From NCBI RefSeq assembly GCF_028898945.1, contig NZ_CP118607.1:4512001-4576000 (forward strand): 64,000 nucleotides of DNA. The letters are read 5' to 3'. This stretch comes from Pseudomonas sp. PSKL.D1 (GTDB lineage: Bacteria > Pseudomonadota > Gammaproteobacteria > Pseudomonadales > Pseudomonadaceae). The notes beneath the pieces were generated by a model. It made no database searches and had not been told where the DNA came from. It saw only the letters and a list, made by a program, of their open reading frames with translations. Shown in pieces: positions 56,830 through 64,000 of this stretch. The position numbers were made by a program, and so were the translations under genes. Each line of letters begins with the position of its first letter. Position 1 is the first letter of the stretch.

Positions 56830-58476
56830 CTACCTGACTGGCCCCAAGTTCGCCTCACTCAAGTCCAGCTCACCCAGCACCTGGCGCACGACCTCATCGC
56901 CCACCAGGTGCTGGCGGTGCAGGTTATACAGTTCCAGCCGCTGGGCACGCAGTGCACGCAAACGCAGGCGCCGCTCCAGCAAATCCATCTGTTCGGCAAC
57001 GGCCCTGGCCTCCGCCGTATCGTTGTAACTGTCAAGCTCGGCACGGTACTCCGCCATCAACCGCGCTTTAAGCTCCGTGGCCAAGGTGGCTTGAGTCGCA
57101 TCCTGTGGCGCACTGGCATCCACCACCTCTTCGGCCTCCAGTGCGTGAATGGCAGCTTCTGCAGTACGCCGCCAGGCTTCCTGGACTTCCTGGTGCAAGC
57201 GCTCGTCCGGGCTTCTGGTAACGCCTCGCAGCAAGAACGGCAGGGCTACACAGGCGCTGATCAACGATAGCAGGATGACCCCGGCGGCGATGAAGATCAG
57301 CAAGTCACGCTCCGGGAACGCCTGCCCCGCACCAATCAACAATGGCACCGACATCACACCCGCCAATGTCACGGCCCCTCGCACGCCACCCAACGTCAGC
57401 AACCAGCAAGAGCGCGCCGTGGGCATCAGCACCAGCTCCGGCTTGCCACGCCAGCGTCGCACCACCCCCACCGCCCGCCAGATGCTTTGCACCCACACAA
57501 ACCGCAATACAATCAGTGCTGCGAAAATCGCCAGCACATCCAGGCAGCGCCACGCCAGGGTTGGCCAGACGGTGGATTCGTGGCTGACCACGGCCTTGAT
57601 GATGTCGGGCAATTGCAGCCCCAGCAAAAGGAAGATCAGCCCGTTGAAGGCAAACTCCAGCAGCGACCATACACTGCGGTTGAGCAACCGGGTGCTGGTT
57701 TGCCGGGGCAGCAGGTCGAGCCAACTCTGCATCATGCCCGCCGCCACGGCCGAAAGAATGCCCGAAACCCCAAGCCGCTCGGCCAACACATAAGCAGCAA
57801 ACGGCAGCAACAGCATAAACACCACATGGGTGGCCGGGTCATCCCAACCCCTGGCGATCATCCAGGTTCGCAACCGACCGATCAGCCAGCTAAGCGCCAC
57901 GCCAACCGCCAATCCGCCAAGGGCAACAACGATAAAGGTAAGGCTTGCATCAGCGAGGGAGAACGCCCCCGTGATCGCCGCCGCCAGTGCGAACTTGAAG
58001 GTCACCAGGCCAGAGGCATCATTCATCAGCGCCTCCCCCTGAAGCATGTGCATCAGCGGTGTCGGCAACCGGTCCTGAGTAATCGCAGACACAGCCACCG
58101 CATCCGTGGGCGACAATACCGCGGCCAGCGCAAATGCCACTGGCAACGGGATCGTGGGCAACAGCCAGTGAATGAAGTAACCGGCGCCAACCACCGTAAA
58201 CAGCACCAGGCCAATTGCCAATGCCACGACAGGGCCACGAATGCGCCACAACTCACGCTTGGGTATTCGCCAACCATCGGCGAACAGCAGCGGTGGCAGG
58301 AACAGGAAGAGGAACAGCTCAGGGTTCAGGGCCACATGAAAACCAAGCGTCGGCCAAGCCAGCAGCGCCCCCGCACCAATCTGAACCAGTGGCAATGGCA
58401 CGGGAAGCACCCGACCGACCAGCTTGGAAAGGCTTACCAGCATCAGCAGGATTAGGACGGTGTAGGCTGACTGCAT
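56830..58476 (-). CDS. Na+/H+ antiporter, CPA1 family
   Basis: The 548-residue protein has about 12 membrane helices (residues 3-420) and a cytoplasmic helical C-terminus of about 120 residues. CPA1 landmarks are LAAVLSPTDAVAVSAI and GEALMNDASGLVTFKFALAA, with the ND of the ion-binding site. It is similar to bacterial NhaP/YjcE-type exchangers for pH and sodium homeostasis. I chose the ATG at 58476 (MQSAYTVLILLMLV) because the first helix begins at once and AAAGGAA precedes it; an upstream in-frame ATG at 58545 is possible. Ion selectivity is not shown by sequence. Confidence 0.88.
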   Translation of the reverse strand: MQSAYTVLILLMLVSLSKLVGRVLPVPLPLVQIGAGALLAWPTLGFHVALNPELFLFLFLPPLLFADGWRIPKRELWRIRGPVVALAIGLVLFTVVGAGYFIHWLLPTIPLPVAFALAAVLSPTDAVAVSAITQDRLPTPLMHMLQGEALMNDASGLVTFKFALAAAITGAFSLADASLTFIVVALGGLAVGVALSWLIGRLRTWMIARGWDDPATHVVFMLLLPFAAYVLAERLGVSGILSAVAAGMMQSWLDLLPRQTSTRLLNRSVWSLLEFAFNGLIFLLLGLQLPDIIKAVVSHESTVWPTLAWRCLDVLAIFAALIVLRFVWVQSIWRAVGVVRRWRGKPELVLMPTARSCWLLTLGGVRGAVTLAGVMSVPLLIGAGQAFPERDLLIFIAAGVILLSLISACVALPFLLRGVTRSPDERLHQEVQEAWRRTAEAAIHALEAEEVVDASAPQDATQATLATELKARLMAEYRAELDSYNDTAEARAVAEQMDLLERRLRLRALRAQRLELYNLHRQHLVGDEVVRQVLGELDLSEANLGPVR

Positions 58477-58651
58477 GCGGCGGGGTTCCTTTGGTCTCGG
58501 TTGCGATACTGCGGCGGCTGATGCGGGAAGATTGCCATTAGACACAATATGTTAATGGCAATCAGCCTAGCTGGCCGCTACACAATAGTCGCAGCTTGTA
58601 CCGTGCGCTGCAGGATGGCTTACCGCAGTTGGCAATTGGTCGGTGGCTGAC

Positions 58652-59584
58652 TTAATCCGTACCCCGAGCCCCGATTGCAGACAACACGACTCCAAAAACC
58701 ACCAGACACAAACCCAGGATGAAAGCAGGCGTTACGGTATTTCCAAAAGCGGCATAAGACACACCGCCCCCCACCAAAGGGACGCCCAGCGTAAAGTTGG
58801 ACATACTGAAGGTGGAAACCCGCCTGCCGTACTCCGACGATATGACGAAGCAGGCCGAGGTCGCCACGGGCCCTATGAAAAAAAGCAACTGTAGAAGGCT
58901 TGTATCCAGTGTTATGGACGTGGGCGGCCCCTCTGATGCATAGGCTATGGCTGACAATGGAACCGCAGCGATTAACATCTGCCAAGGCGCAAGGGCAATG
59001 GGCGCGGACACCCACTGATGCCGTTTGACATGAAGAATAACGACCGCCCAACAGACGGCTGCCAGCACCAGGAACAATGCACCCAGTCGTGTATCTGATG
59101 ACGCCCAGTTCAACTCAGCTGGCGAACAGACCACCGCCACTCCACTCATACCCACGACAAGTGCAACCCCCTGCAGCCGCGAAGGCACCTGCCGAAATGC
59201 CAACCAACTCAAAAGCACACACCACAACGGCGTTGTATAGGCCAGCAGCACTGCCCGGCTGGTATCAATATGTACCATGGCCAGCATGCCCAAGCCTGTA
59301 AAGGCCATCATTTGCAAAAAAGCCACACTCAACAAGATCGGGACATCGGCCCTCACCGGAACCGTTAATTGCCCTCGAATAATCAAGTATCCAAACAGGC
59401 ATAACGCAGCACTGGCAAAGCGAATAGCGGCTAACCACAGTGGCGGTACACTCTCAAGCGCAAGCTTGGTGACGGGCCAGCTTGCCCCCCACAGCAAGAC
59501 CATCAGAAGCAGCCACATGTAGTTACCCTTTGCGCCTGCACCCCCTTCACGAATGCCCGCCGTAGACTGAGTGAATACCTTCAT
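58652..59584 (-). CDS. EamA/DMT family transporter
   Basis: The 310-residue membrane protein has ten hydrophobic segments in two EamA repeats (about 20-155 and 165-305), for example LLMVLLWGASWPVTKLALES at the start of the first. Members export amino acids or other metabolites. The ATG at 59584 is chosen because TGAGGAC lies 7 bases upstream. It lies 105 bp downstream of the M20 peptidase on the same strand with no terminator between, so it may end the peptide-uptake operon, perhaps exporting surplus amino acids (inference). Confidence 0.85.
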   Translation of the reverse strand: MKVFTQSTAGIREGGAGAKGNYMWLLLMVLLWGASWPVTKLALESVPPLWLAAIRFASAALCLFGYLIIRGQLTVPVRADVPILLSVAFLQMMAFTGLGMLAMVHIDTSRAVLLAYTTPLWCVLLSWLAFRQVPSRLQGVALVVGMSGVAVVCSPAELNWASSDTRLGALFLVLAAVCWAVVILHVKRHQWVSAPIALAPWQMLIAAVPLSAIAYASEGPPTSITLDTSLLQLLFFIGPVATSACFVISSEYGRRVSTFSMSNFTLGVPLVGGGVSYAAFGNTVTPAFILGLCLVVFGVVLSAIGARGTD

Positions 59585-59688
59585 TTTAAAGTCCTCAGGC
59601 ACATGACCGCCTTAGAGCAATGGCGTCGCCAGGCGGTTGATGACGCCCGGCGCGGCAGCTCTTCTATTTCAACCAGCGCGAGTTTCGT

Positions 59689-61113
59689 TTACAGCGTTTT
59701 AACGGCCGCTGCGTGCTCACGCATCAAACGTGATGCGTCGTTGCCCAAGTCCCAGAACAACCCCGCCATGATGTGTAAACCTTCCCTCACCAAAGGCGAC
59801 AACAGGTGCTCGTTGGGCGCGTGTTGCGAGCAGGCCGGATATGAGTGAGGCACCCACAACGTAGGTAAACCCAGCACTTGGGCAAAGACATCGTTGGGCA
59901 ATGAACCGCCGAGGTTAGGAAGTAATGCGACTTGCTTACCGGTGGTTTGGGCCAAGGATGTGAGCGCCCAGTCGACCCAAGGGCTATTCGGATCAAGCCG
60001 CGTGGCCTGCATGACTTCGTTAGGGCTTTGCTTGATCTCGACGCTACCAAAACCGTGCGCATCCAAGTGGGCACGCACCGCCGGTATGAAAGTATTGAAA
60101 TCGCTATCGACAACAAAGCGAATATGACAATGCGCGCTGGCCCTGCCCGGGATGGCATGCACAGGGTTGTCAGAATTACCTGTTTTGAATGCAATGATGT
60201 CCAAGGTATTCCAGGCGAACACTTTCTCGCTCCGCGAAAGCCCAGGCTCGCCCCAATGGTCATCAATAGCCGGGTCATCGGGGCCTGCACCAAGCTGAAT
60301 GTCCGCGAGTGCCTGTCGAACAGGCGCTGGCACAGACTCCGGCATCAGCCCGGCAACCTTCACTCGACCATGCTGGTCAATCATGCTCGAAATGGCGTTG
60401 GCCAGAATGACACCGGGGTTCGCAAGCAACCCGCCCCAATTCCCGGAGTGATGAGCACCTTCACGCAAGTTGACCACAAGCTCGAAGTTGAATACTCCGC
60501 GGGAGCCGAGAAACACAGTGGGGCGTTCTGCCGTCAGTCGAGGCCCGTCAGAAGCAATGAATACATCTGCCGCAAGTGCATCTTTGTGGCTGGCACAGAA
60601 TGCGCTCAACCCGGGTGACCCCGCCTCTTCGCCCATCTCCAGTAAAAGCTTGACGTTGAAGCCCAATGTGCCGTTTCGGGCTTTCAAGGTTTGCTCAAGT
60701 GCGGTCAGATTAATTAAATGCTGGCCTTTGTTGTCCGCCGTGCCACGCCCATACCAACGCTCACCATCAACCGTCACATCCCACGGTGATCTACCCTCAG
60801 CCCATTGTTCGTCGTACCCGCGCACCACATCGCCATGGCCATAAGTCAAAACGGTTGGAAGCCCCGCACACTCAATGCGCGTAGCAATCATGAAAGGCCC
60901 GCGCCCTGCTACAGGGTTGTCATGAATCTTGACGCTGAAGCCCAGCGCCTCCACAAGCGGCGTCAAGAAGTGTTCCAGATACCGATACAACTCAGGCAAG
61001 TTGGTTTCGGCCTCGCTTTCCGTGCGCAACGCGACGCTGCGCTTGAGCCGCTTCAAAAAAGTGCCGTTGTCATAACAGGCGGCAGCGTTACTGATTGCCA
61101 GTGAGCGACTCAT
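59689..61113 (-). CDS. M20 family metallopeptidase
   Basis: The 474-residue M20/M28-fold peptidase has the dinuclear-metal motifs YGHGDVVRG (His, Asp), YGRGTADNKGQHLINL (bridging Asp) and LLLEMGEEAGSPGL (catalytic Glu and metal Glu), plus the last His in CSQHAPNEHLL. No signal peptide is seen, so it acts in the cytoplasm. It overlaps the end of the ABC ATPase gene by 4 bp, indicating that it hydrolyses the peptides imported by this system; exact dipeptide specificity is unknown. AT content is higher than that of the housekeeping genes here. Confidence 0.9.
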   Translation of the reverse strand: MSRSLAISNAAACYDNGTFLKRLKRSVALRTESEAETNLPELYRYLEHFLTPLVEALGFSVKIHDNPVAGRGPFMIATRIECAGLPTVLTYGHGDVVRGYDEQWAEGRSPWDVTVDGERWYGRGTADNKGQHLINLTALEQTLKARNGTLGFNVKLLLEMGEEAGSPGLSAFCASHKDALAADVFIASDGPRLTAERPTVFLGSRGVFNFELVVNLREGAHHSGNWGGLLANPGVILANAISSMIDQHGRVKVAGLMPESVPAPVRQALADIQLGAGPDDPAIDDHWGEPGLSRSEKVFAWNTLDIIAFKTGNSDNPVHAIPGRASAHCHIRFVVDSDFNTFIPAVRAHLDAHGFGSVEIKQSPNEVMQATRLDPNSPWVDWALTSLAQTTGKQVALLPNLGGSLPNDVFAQVLGLPTLWVPHSYPACSQHAPNEHLLSPLVREGLHIMAGLFWDLGNDASRLMREHAAAVKTL

Positions 61114-62099
61114 GAATGAACGACCTCCAGTGGCTGAGCGAAGGGGGCATCAAGGTGGCAACGCACACGGCCGCCTTTAATGGTTTTACTATCTGGATAA
61201 ACCGTACTGCAGGGGGCTGAACAACTTGGGCAGCGCGGGTGGAACGCACAACCAGACGGCGGTGAAATCGGGTTGGGTAATACCCCTTGCAGACGAATAT
61301 CAGGAATACCCTGGCGTGGGTCCGGGCTAAGTACCGAATCCAATAATGCTCGGGTATAAGGGTGGGCGGGTGCCTCAAAGAGGGAGGCGCGCGTACGCTC
61401 TTCGACAATCCGCCCCAAGTACATGACTGCGACCCGGTCAGCCAAATGCTCAATGACTGCAAGGTTATGGCTGATCAACAGGTAAGTAAGCCCAAACTCT
61501 TGCTTCAACGCTTGCAACAAGTTGAGGATCTGCGCCTGCACCGACACATCCAGTGCAGAAGTTGGCTCATCACAGATGAGCACATCCGGGCGCATGATCA
61601 ACGCCCTGGCAATCGCCACACGCTGGCGCTGCCCCCCGGACAACTGGTTTGGGTAACTGTCGTAGACGCGCTTTGGCAGCCCCACCAGATCGAGCATCGC
61701 CTCTGCTTTTTGTCGGCGTTCAACAGGCGTTCCGATCTGGTGGACAATCAGCGGCAAGGTGACGATGTCCCGCAGCGTCTTGCGGGGGTTCAGCGATGAG
61801 TAGGGATCCTGAAAAATCGGCTGAATATGACGAGACATCGCCTTGCGGTCGGTTGCCGCCAGATGCTGCCCATTAACCAGTACATCACCGCTAGTCGGTG
61901 GCACAAGCCCCAACAACATTTTCGCCAGGGTACTTTTGCCGCACCCTGACTCCCCCACCAAACCCAATGTTTCGCCGCGCATTAGCCGCAGCGATACACC
62001 ATCGACCGCCTTAAGCGTTGCAGGGGCCTTGAAAAAACCCTTGCTGATCTGGAAGTCACGACGAATGTCGCACAGCTCAAGTGCAATATCTTTGTTCAT
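61110..62099 (-). CDS. Peptide ABC transporter ATP-binding protein (DppF/OppF type)
   Basis: The 329-residue ATPase has Walker [10 protein letters not shown] (49-57), signature LSGGQRQRVAIARAL, Walker B PDVLICDEPTSALD and the C-terminal oligopeptide-transporter extension with cysteines (PPSGCAFHPRCPSCSAPC). The ATG at 62099 ([10 protein letters not shown]) overlaps the end of the preceding ATPase by 4 bp. It pairs with that ATPase to energise the permease. Confidence 0.93.
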   Translation of the reverse strand: MNKDIALELCDIRRDFQISKGFFKAPATLKAVDGVSLRLMRGETLGLVGESGCGKSTLAKMLLGLVPPTSGDVLVNGQHLAATDRKAMSRHIQPIFQDPYSSLNPRKTLRDIVTLPLIVHQIGTPVERRQKAEAMLDLVGLPKRVYDSYPNQLSGGQRQRVAIARALIMRPDVLICDEPTSALDVSVQAQILNLLQALKQEFGLTYLLISHNLAVIEHLADRVAVMYLGRIVEERTRASLFEAPAHPYTRALLDSVLSPDPRQGIPDIRLQGVLPNPISPPSGCAFHPRCPSCSAPCSTVYPDSKTIKGGRVRCHLDAPFAQPLEVVHS

Positions 62100-63115
62100 G
62101 ATCCTACGCTCTCCCGGCAAAGCATCGGCTGTCGTCCAGCGGGTGCAGTAAGCAGGCAGCGCGTCATGTGCCCCCCCTCCTCAACTTCAGGAACATGCCG
62201 CGCGCACGCCTCAACTGCTTGCGTACACCGATTGCGGAATGCACAACCGTGTTGCTCGCCGACAAGGCTGGGTACCAAGCCTGGGATAGAACCCAATTTT
62301 TCACCGGGCTTGGTACGCCCCGGAACCGGAATGCTGGCCAGCAAGCCCTTGGTGTAAGGGTGCTTGGGATTCTCGAACAGTTGAACGACTGGCGCTGATT
62401 CGACAATTTCACCCGCATACATCACCGCCACGCGGTCCGCTATCCGTGCAACAAGCCCCAAGTCATGGGTGATGAAAATAACGGCCAGCCCCAGCTCTTT
62501 TTGAATGTCGCGGATGACGTGCAGAATTTGCGCCTGGATAGTCACATCCAGGGCTGTAGTGGGCTCGTCAGCGATTATAAGGTCGGGCTCACACATCAAA
62601 GCCATTGCAATGATGACGCGCTGGCGTAACCCGCCAGACAGCTGATGAGGGTATTGGCGTAAGCGTTCCACAGCGTTACTGATGCCAACTTTTTCAAGCA
62701 TTTGCGCCGCACGAGCCCACGCATCGGCGCGTGATATCTGCCGGTGCTGAGTAAGCACCTCACTGAGCTGATCACCAATGGTGTACGCGGGATTCAAAGA
62801 GGTCATGGGCTCTTGGAATATCATTGCCAAGCGGTTTCCGCGCAGGTCACACATGCGCCGCTCGCTTTGCCCAAGCATGTCGATGTTGTCCAACGTCAGC
62901 CGATCAGCGTTGCGTATGGCCTTACGCGGCAAGAGATCCATCAGCGCCAGGGAGGTCAAGGACTTACCACAACCGGACTCGCCAACGATACACAGTACTT
63001 CGCCGCGCTCCACTTCAAAACTGAGGCCACGCACAGCGTGCAGCATGTCCTGCCGGGTACCGTGATTACCCATGGGAATGTCCACACGAAGATTTTCAAC
63101 ATGGAGTAAAGCCAT
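62096..63115 (-). CDS. Peptide ABC transporter ATP-binding protein (DppD/OppD type)
   Basis: The 339-residue ATPase has Walker A GESGCGKS (45-52), signature [15 protein letters not shown], Walker [15 protein letters not shown] and the C-terminal cysteine-containing extension ([16 protein letters not shown]). It starts [15 protein letters not shown], 16 bp after the permease gene. It is the heterodimer partner of the next ATPase. Confidence 0.93.
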   Translation of the reverse strand: MALLHVENLRVDIPMGNHGTRQDMLHAVRGLSFEVERGEVLCIVGESGCGKSLTSLALMDLLPRKAIRNADRLTLDNIDMLGQSERRMCDLRGNRLAMIFQEPMTSLNPAYTIGDQLSEVLTQHRQISRADAWARAAQMLEKVGISNAVERLRQYPHQLSGGLRQRVIIAMALMCEPDLIIADEPTTALDVTIQAQILHVIRDIQKELGLAVIFITHDLGLVARIADRVAVMYAGEIVESAPVVQLFENPKHPYTKGLLASIPVPGRTKPGEKLGSIPGLVPSLVGEQHGCAFRNRCTQAVEACARHVPEVEEGGHMTRCLLTAPAGRQPMLCRESVGS

Positions 63116-63131
63116 GTTCAGTACTCCTTTA

Positions 63132-64000
63132 TCAGTTGCGGCCATCAGGCAGGATTAAATCGCGCAGGCCATCACCCACCAAGTTGATCCCCAGCACAAG
63201 CACCATGAGTGCCACGCCTGGAATGGCAATAACCCAAGGCGAAAAGAACATGTAGGGTTTGGCTTCGGCGATCATCAGCCCCCAGGACGGCGTGGGAGGT
63301 TGCACACCTACCCCGAGAAACGAAAGTGCCGACTCCAGCAAAATCGCATGCGCCATTTCCAACGTAGCGACTACGATCAATGCACTTGTTAAGTTGGGGA
63401 GTATTTCGCGCGCCAGGATGCGCAACGTTGAACAACCCAGCGCTTGCGCCGAAGCGATATATTCAGCATCGCGTATCGATTGCACAGCGGCGCGAACGAC
63501 GACCGCAAACCGGTCCCACAAGAGGCAGCCCAACAACACGATAACGACTTTCAACGACCCGCCCATCAGCGAGGCTGAAGCCAAGGCCACCATGACAACC
63601 GGCAGGGCCAAACGGGTAGTAATCAGATAACTGATACACGCATCAACTTTGCCCCCATAGTAACCCGCCAACAAACCCAGCACGGTGCCAATAAATCCCG
63701 ATATAAACGCTGCGGCAACACCAATGAACAGCGAAATTTGAGCGCCATACAGTAGCCGGGACAGATAGTCACGCCCCAACTTGTCAGTCCCTAGAATATG
63801 TTCCCAGGTTCCGGTCGGCGCCCACACCGGCGGTTTCATGCGCGCCATCACATCCTGGGCATAGGGGTCGTAAGGCGCTAGCCACGGCGCGAATACTGCG
63901 CCCGCCGTGATAAACATCAACAACACAGCGCCGATTGCGAACCCCCGGTGACGAAAACTTTTTTTAACGATGCGGCTCAGGCTACTGGCCGGCGGTAGAT
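63132..64000 (-). CDS. Peptide ABC transporter permease (DppC/OppC type), 5' end outside window
   Basis: The frame is open to the right edge with no stop codon (codons before the GTG at 63926 read SLSRIVKKSFRHRGFAIGAV), so the start lies beyond 64000 and only the last 289 or so residues are visible. The N-terminal helix is followed by the DppC-type PYDPYAQDVMARMKPP and HILGTDKLGRDYLSRLLYGA, and the permease EAA loop (ASAQALGCSTLRILAREILP). The C-terminus LVGDGLRDLILPDGRN is typical. The DppB-type permease and the substrate-binding protein are expected upstream, outside this window. Confidence 0.92.
   Translation of the reverse strand, partial: LPPASSLSRIVKKSFRHRGFAIGAVLLMFITAGAVFAPWLAPYDPYAQDVMARMKPPVWAPTGTWEHILGTDKLGRDYLSRLLYGAQISLFIGVAAAFISGFIGTVLGLLAGYYGGKVDACISYLITTRLALPVVMVALASASLMGGSLKVVIVLLGCLLWDRFAVVVRAAVQSIRDAEYIASAQALGCSTLRILAREILPNLTSALIVVATLEMAHAILLESALSFLGVGVQPPTPSWGLMIAEAKPYMFFSPWVIAIPGVALMVLVLGINLVGDGLRDLILPDGRN

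Noticed and set aside
63132..63926. DppC permease starting at the GTG at 63926
   Set aside because: The frame continues without a stop to the window edge and the upstream codons encode the normal cytoplasmic N-terminus, so the gene is cut by the edge and not truncated.

Overview
This is chromosomal sequence from a fluorescent pseudomonad, most likely the Pseudomonas putida group. The evidence is high GC with strong G/C third-position bias, P. putida-type REP repeats (GCGGATAAATCCGCTCCTACA), a FinR/Fpr divergent pair, a GacA-dependent RsmZ locus between fdxA and rpoS, and a gene order that largely follows the mutS-rpoS-dnaE-lpx-rpsB backbone of Pseudomonas. No tRNA, rRNA, CRISPR array, prophage or insertion sequence was seen.

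Layout. 1-4.2 kb (plus strand): rimO, a YjaB-like acetyltransferase, a divergent pseudouridine-synthase homologue, a DUF1456 protein and trmO, ended by a perfect REP inverted pair. 4.2-10.8 kb: fpr/finR, dgkA, erdR, a DTW-domain tRNA-modifying enzyme, a PA3611-like secreted protein, a small ribbon-helix-helix candidate and a LOG-family protein. 10.3-18.1 kb: recX-recA with a LexA box, pncC, mutS, fdxA, the small RNA gene rsmZ with its GacA upstream activating sequence, rpoS and nlpD. 18.3-25.3 kb: pcm-surE-truD-ispF, the glutathione-dependent formaldehyde pair fghA-adhC with the divergent LysR gene gfnR, then ispD-ftsB. 25.5-34.8 kb: eno, pyrG, tilS, accA and dnaE, with kdsA missing from its usual place between pyrG and eno. 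35.1-35.5 kb: a lower-GC lipoprotein gene placed between rnhB and dnaE. 35.5-50.1 kb: the envelope and translation cluster, transcribed leftward as rpsB-tsf-pyrH-frr-uppS-cdsA-dxr-rseP-bamA-ompH-lpxD-fabZ-lpxA-lpxB-rnhB. 50.4-55.2 kb (plus strand): map, glnD and dapC.

From 55.2 kb onward the content is more accessory: two tandem astacin-like zinc metalloproteases without signal peptides, a CPA1 Na+/H+ antiporter, an EamA exporter, and a peptide-uptake operon (dppC-dppD-dppF-M20 peptidase) whose first gene seen here runs off the right edge.

The cluster at 35-50 kb couples protein synthesis (S2, EF-Ts, RRF) to lipid A, undecaprenyl phosphate, phospholipid and outer-membrane protein assembly. 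The segment at 10-18 kb groups DNA repair with general stress and Gac/Rsm control. The most interesting items for follow-up are the pseudouridine-synthase homologue that lacks the catalytic aspartate, the tandem metalloproteases (the first has a ribosome-binding site buried in a hairpin), two unexplained palindromes in the rsmZ promoter, the kdsA absence, and the orphan lipoprotein.
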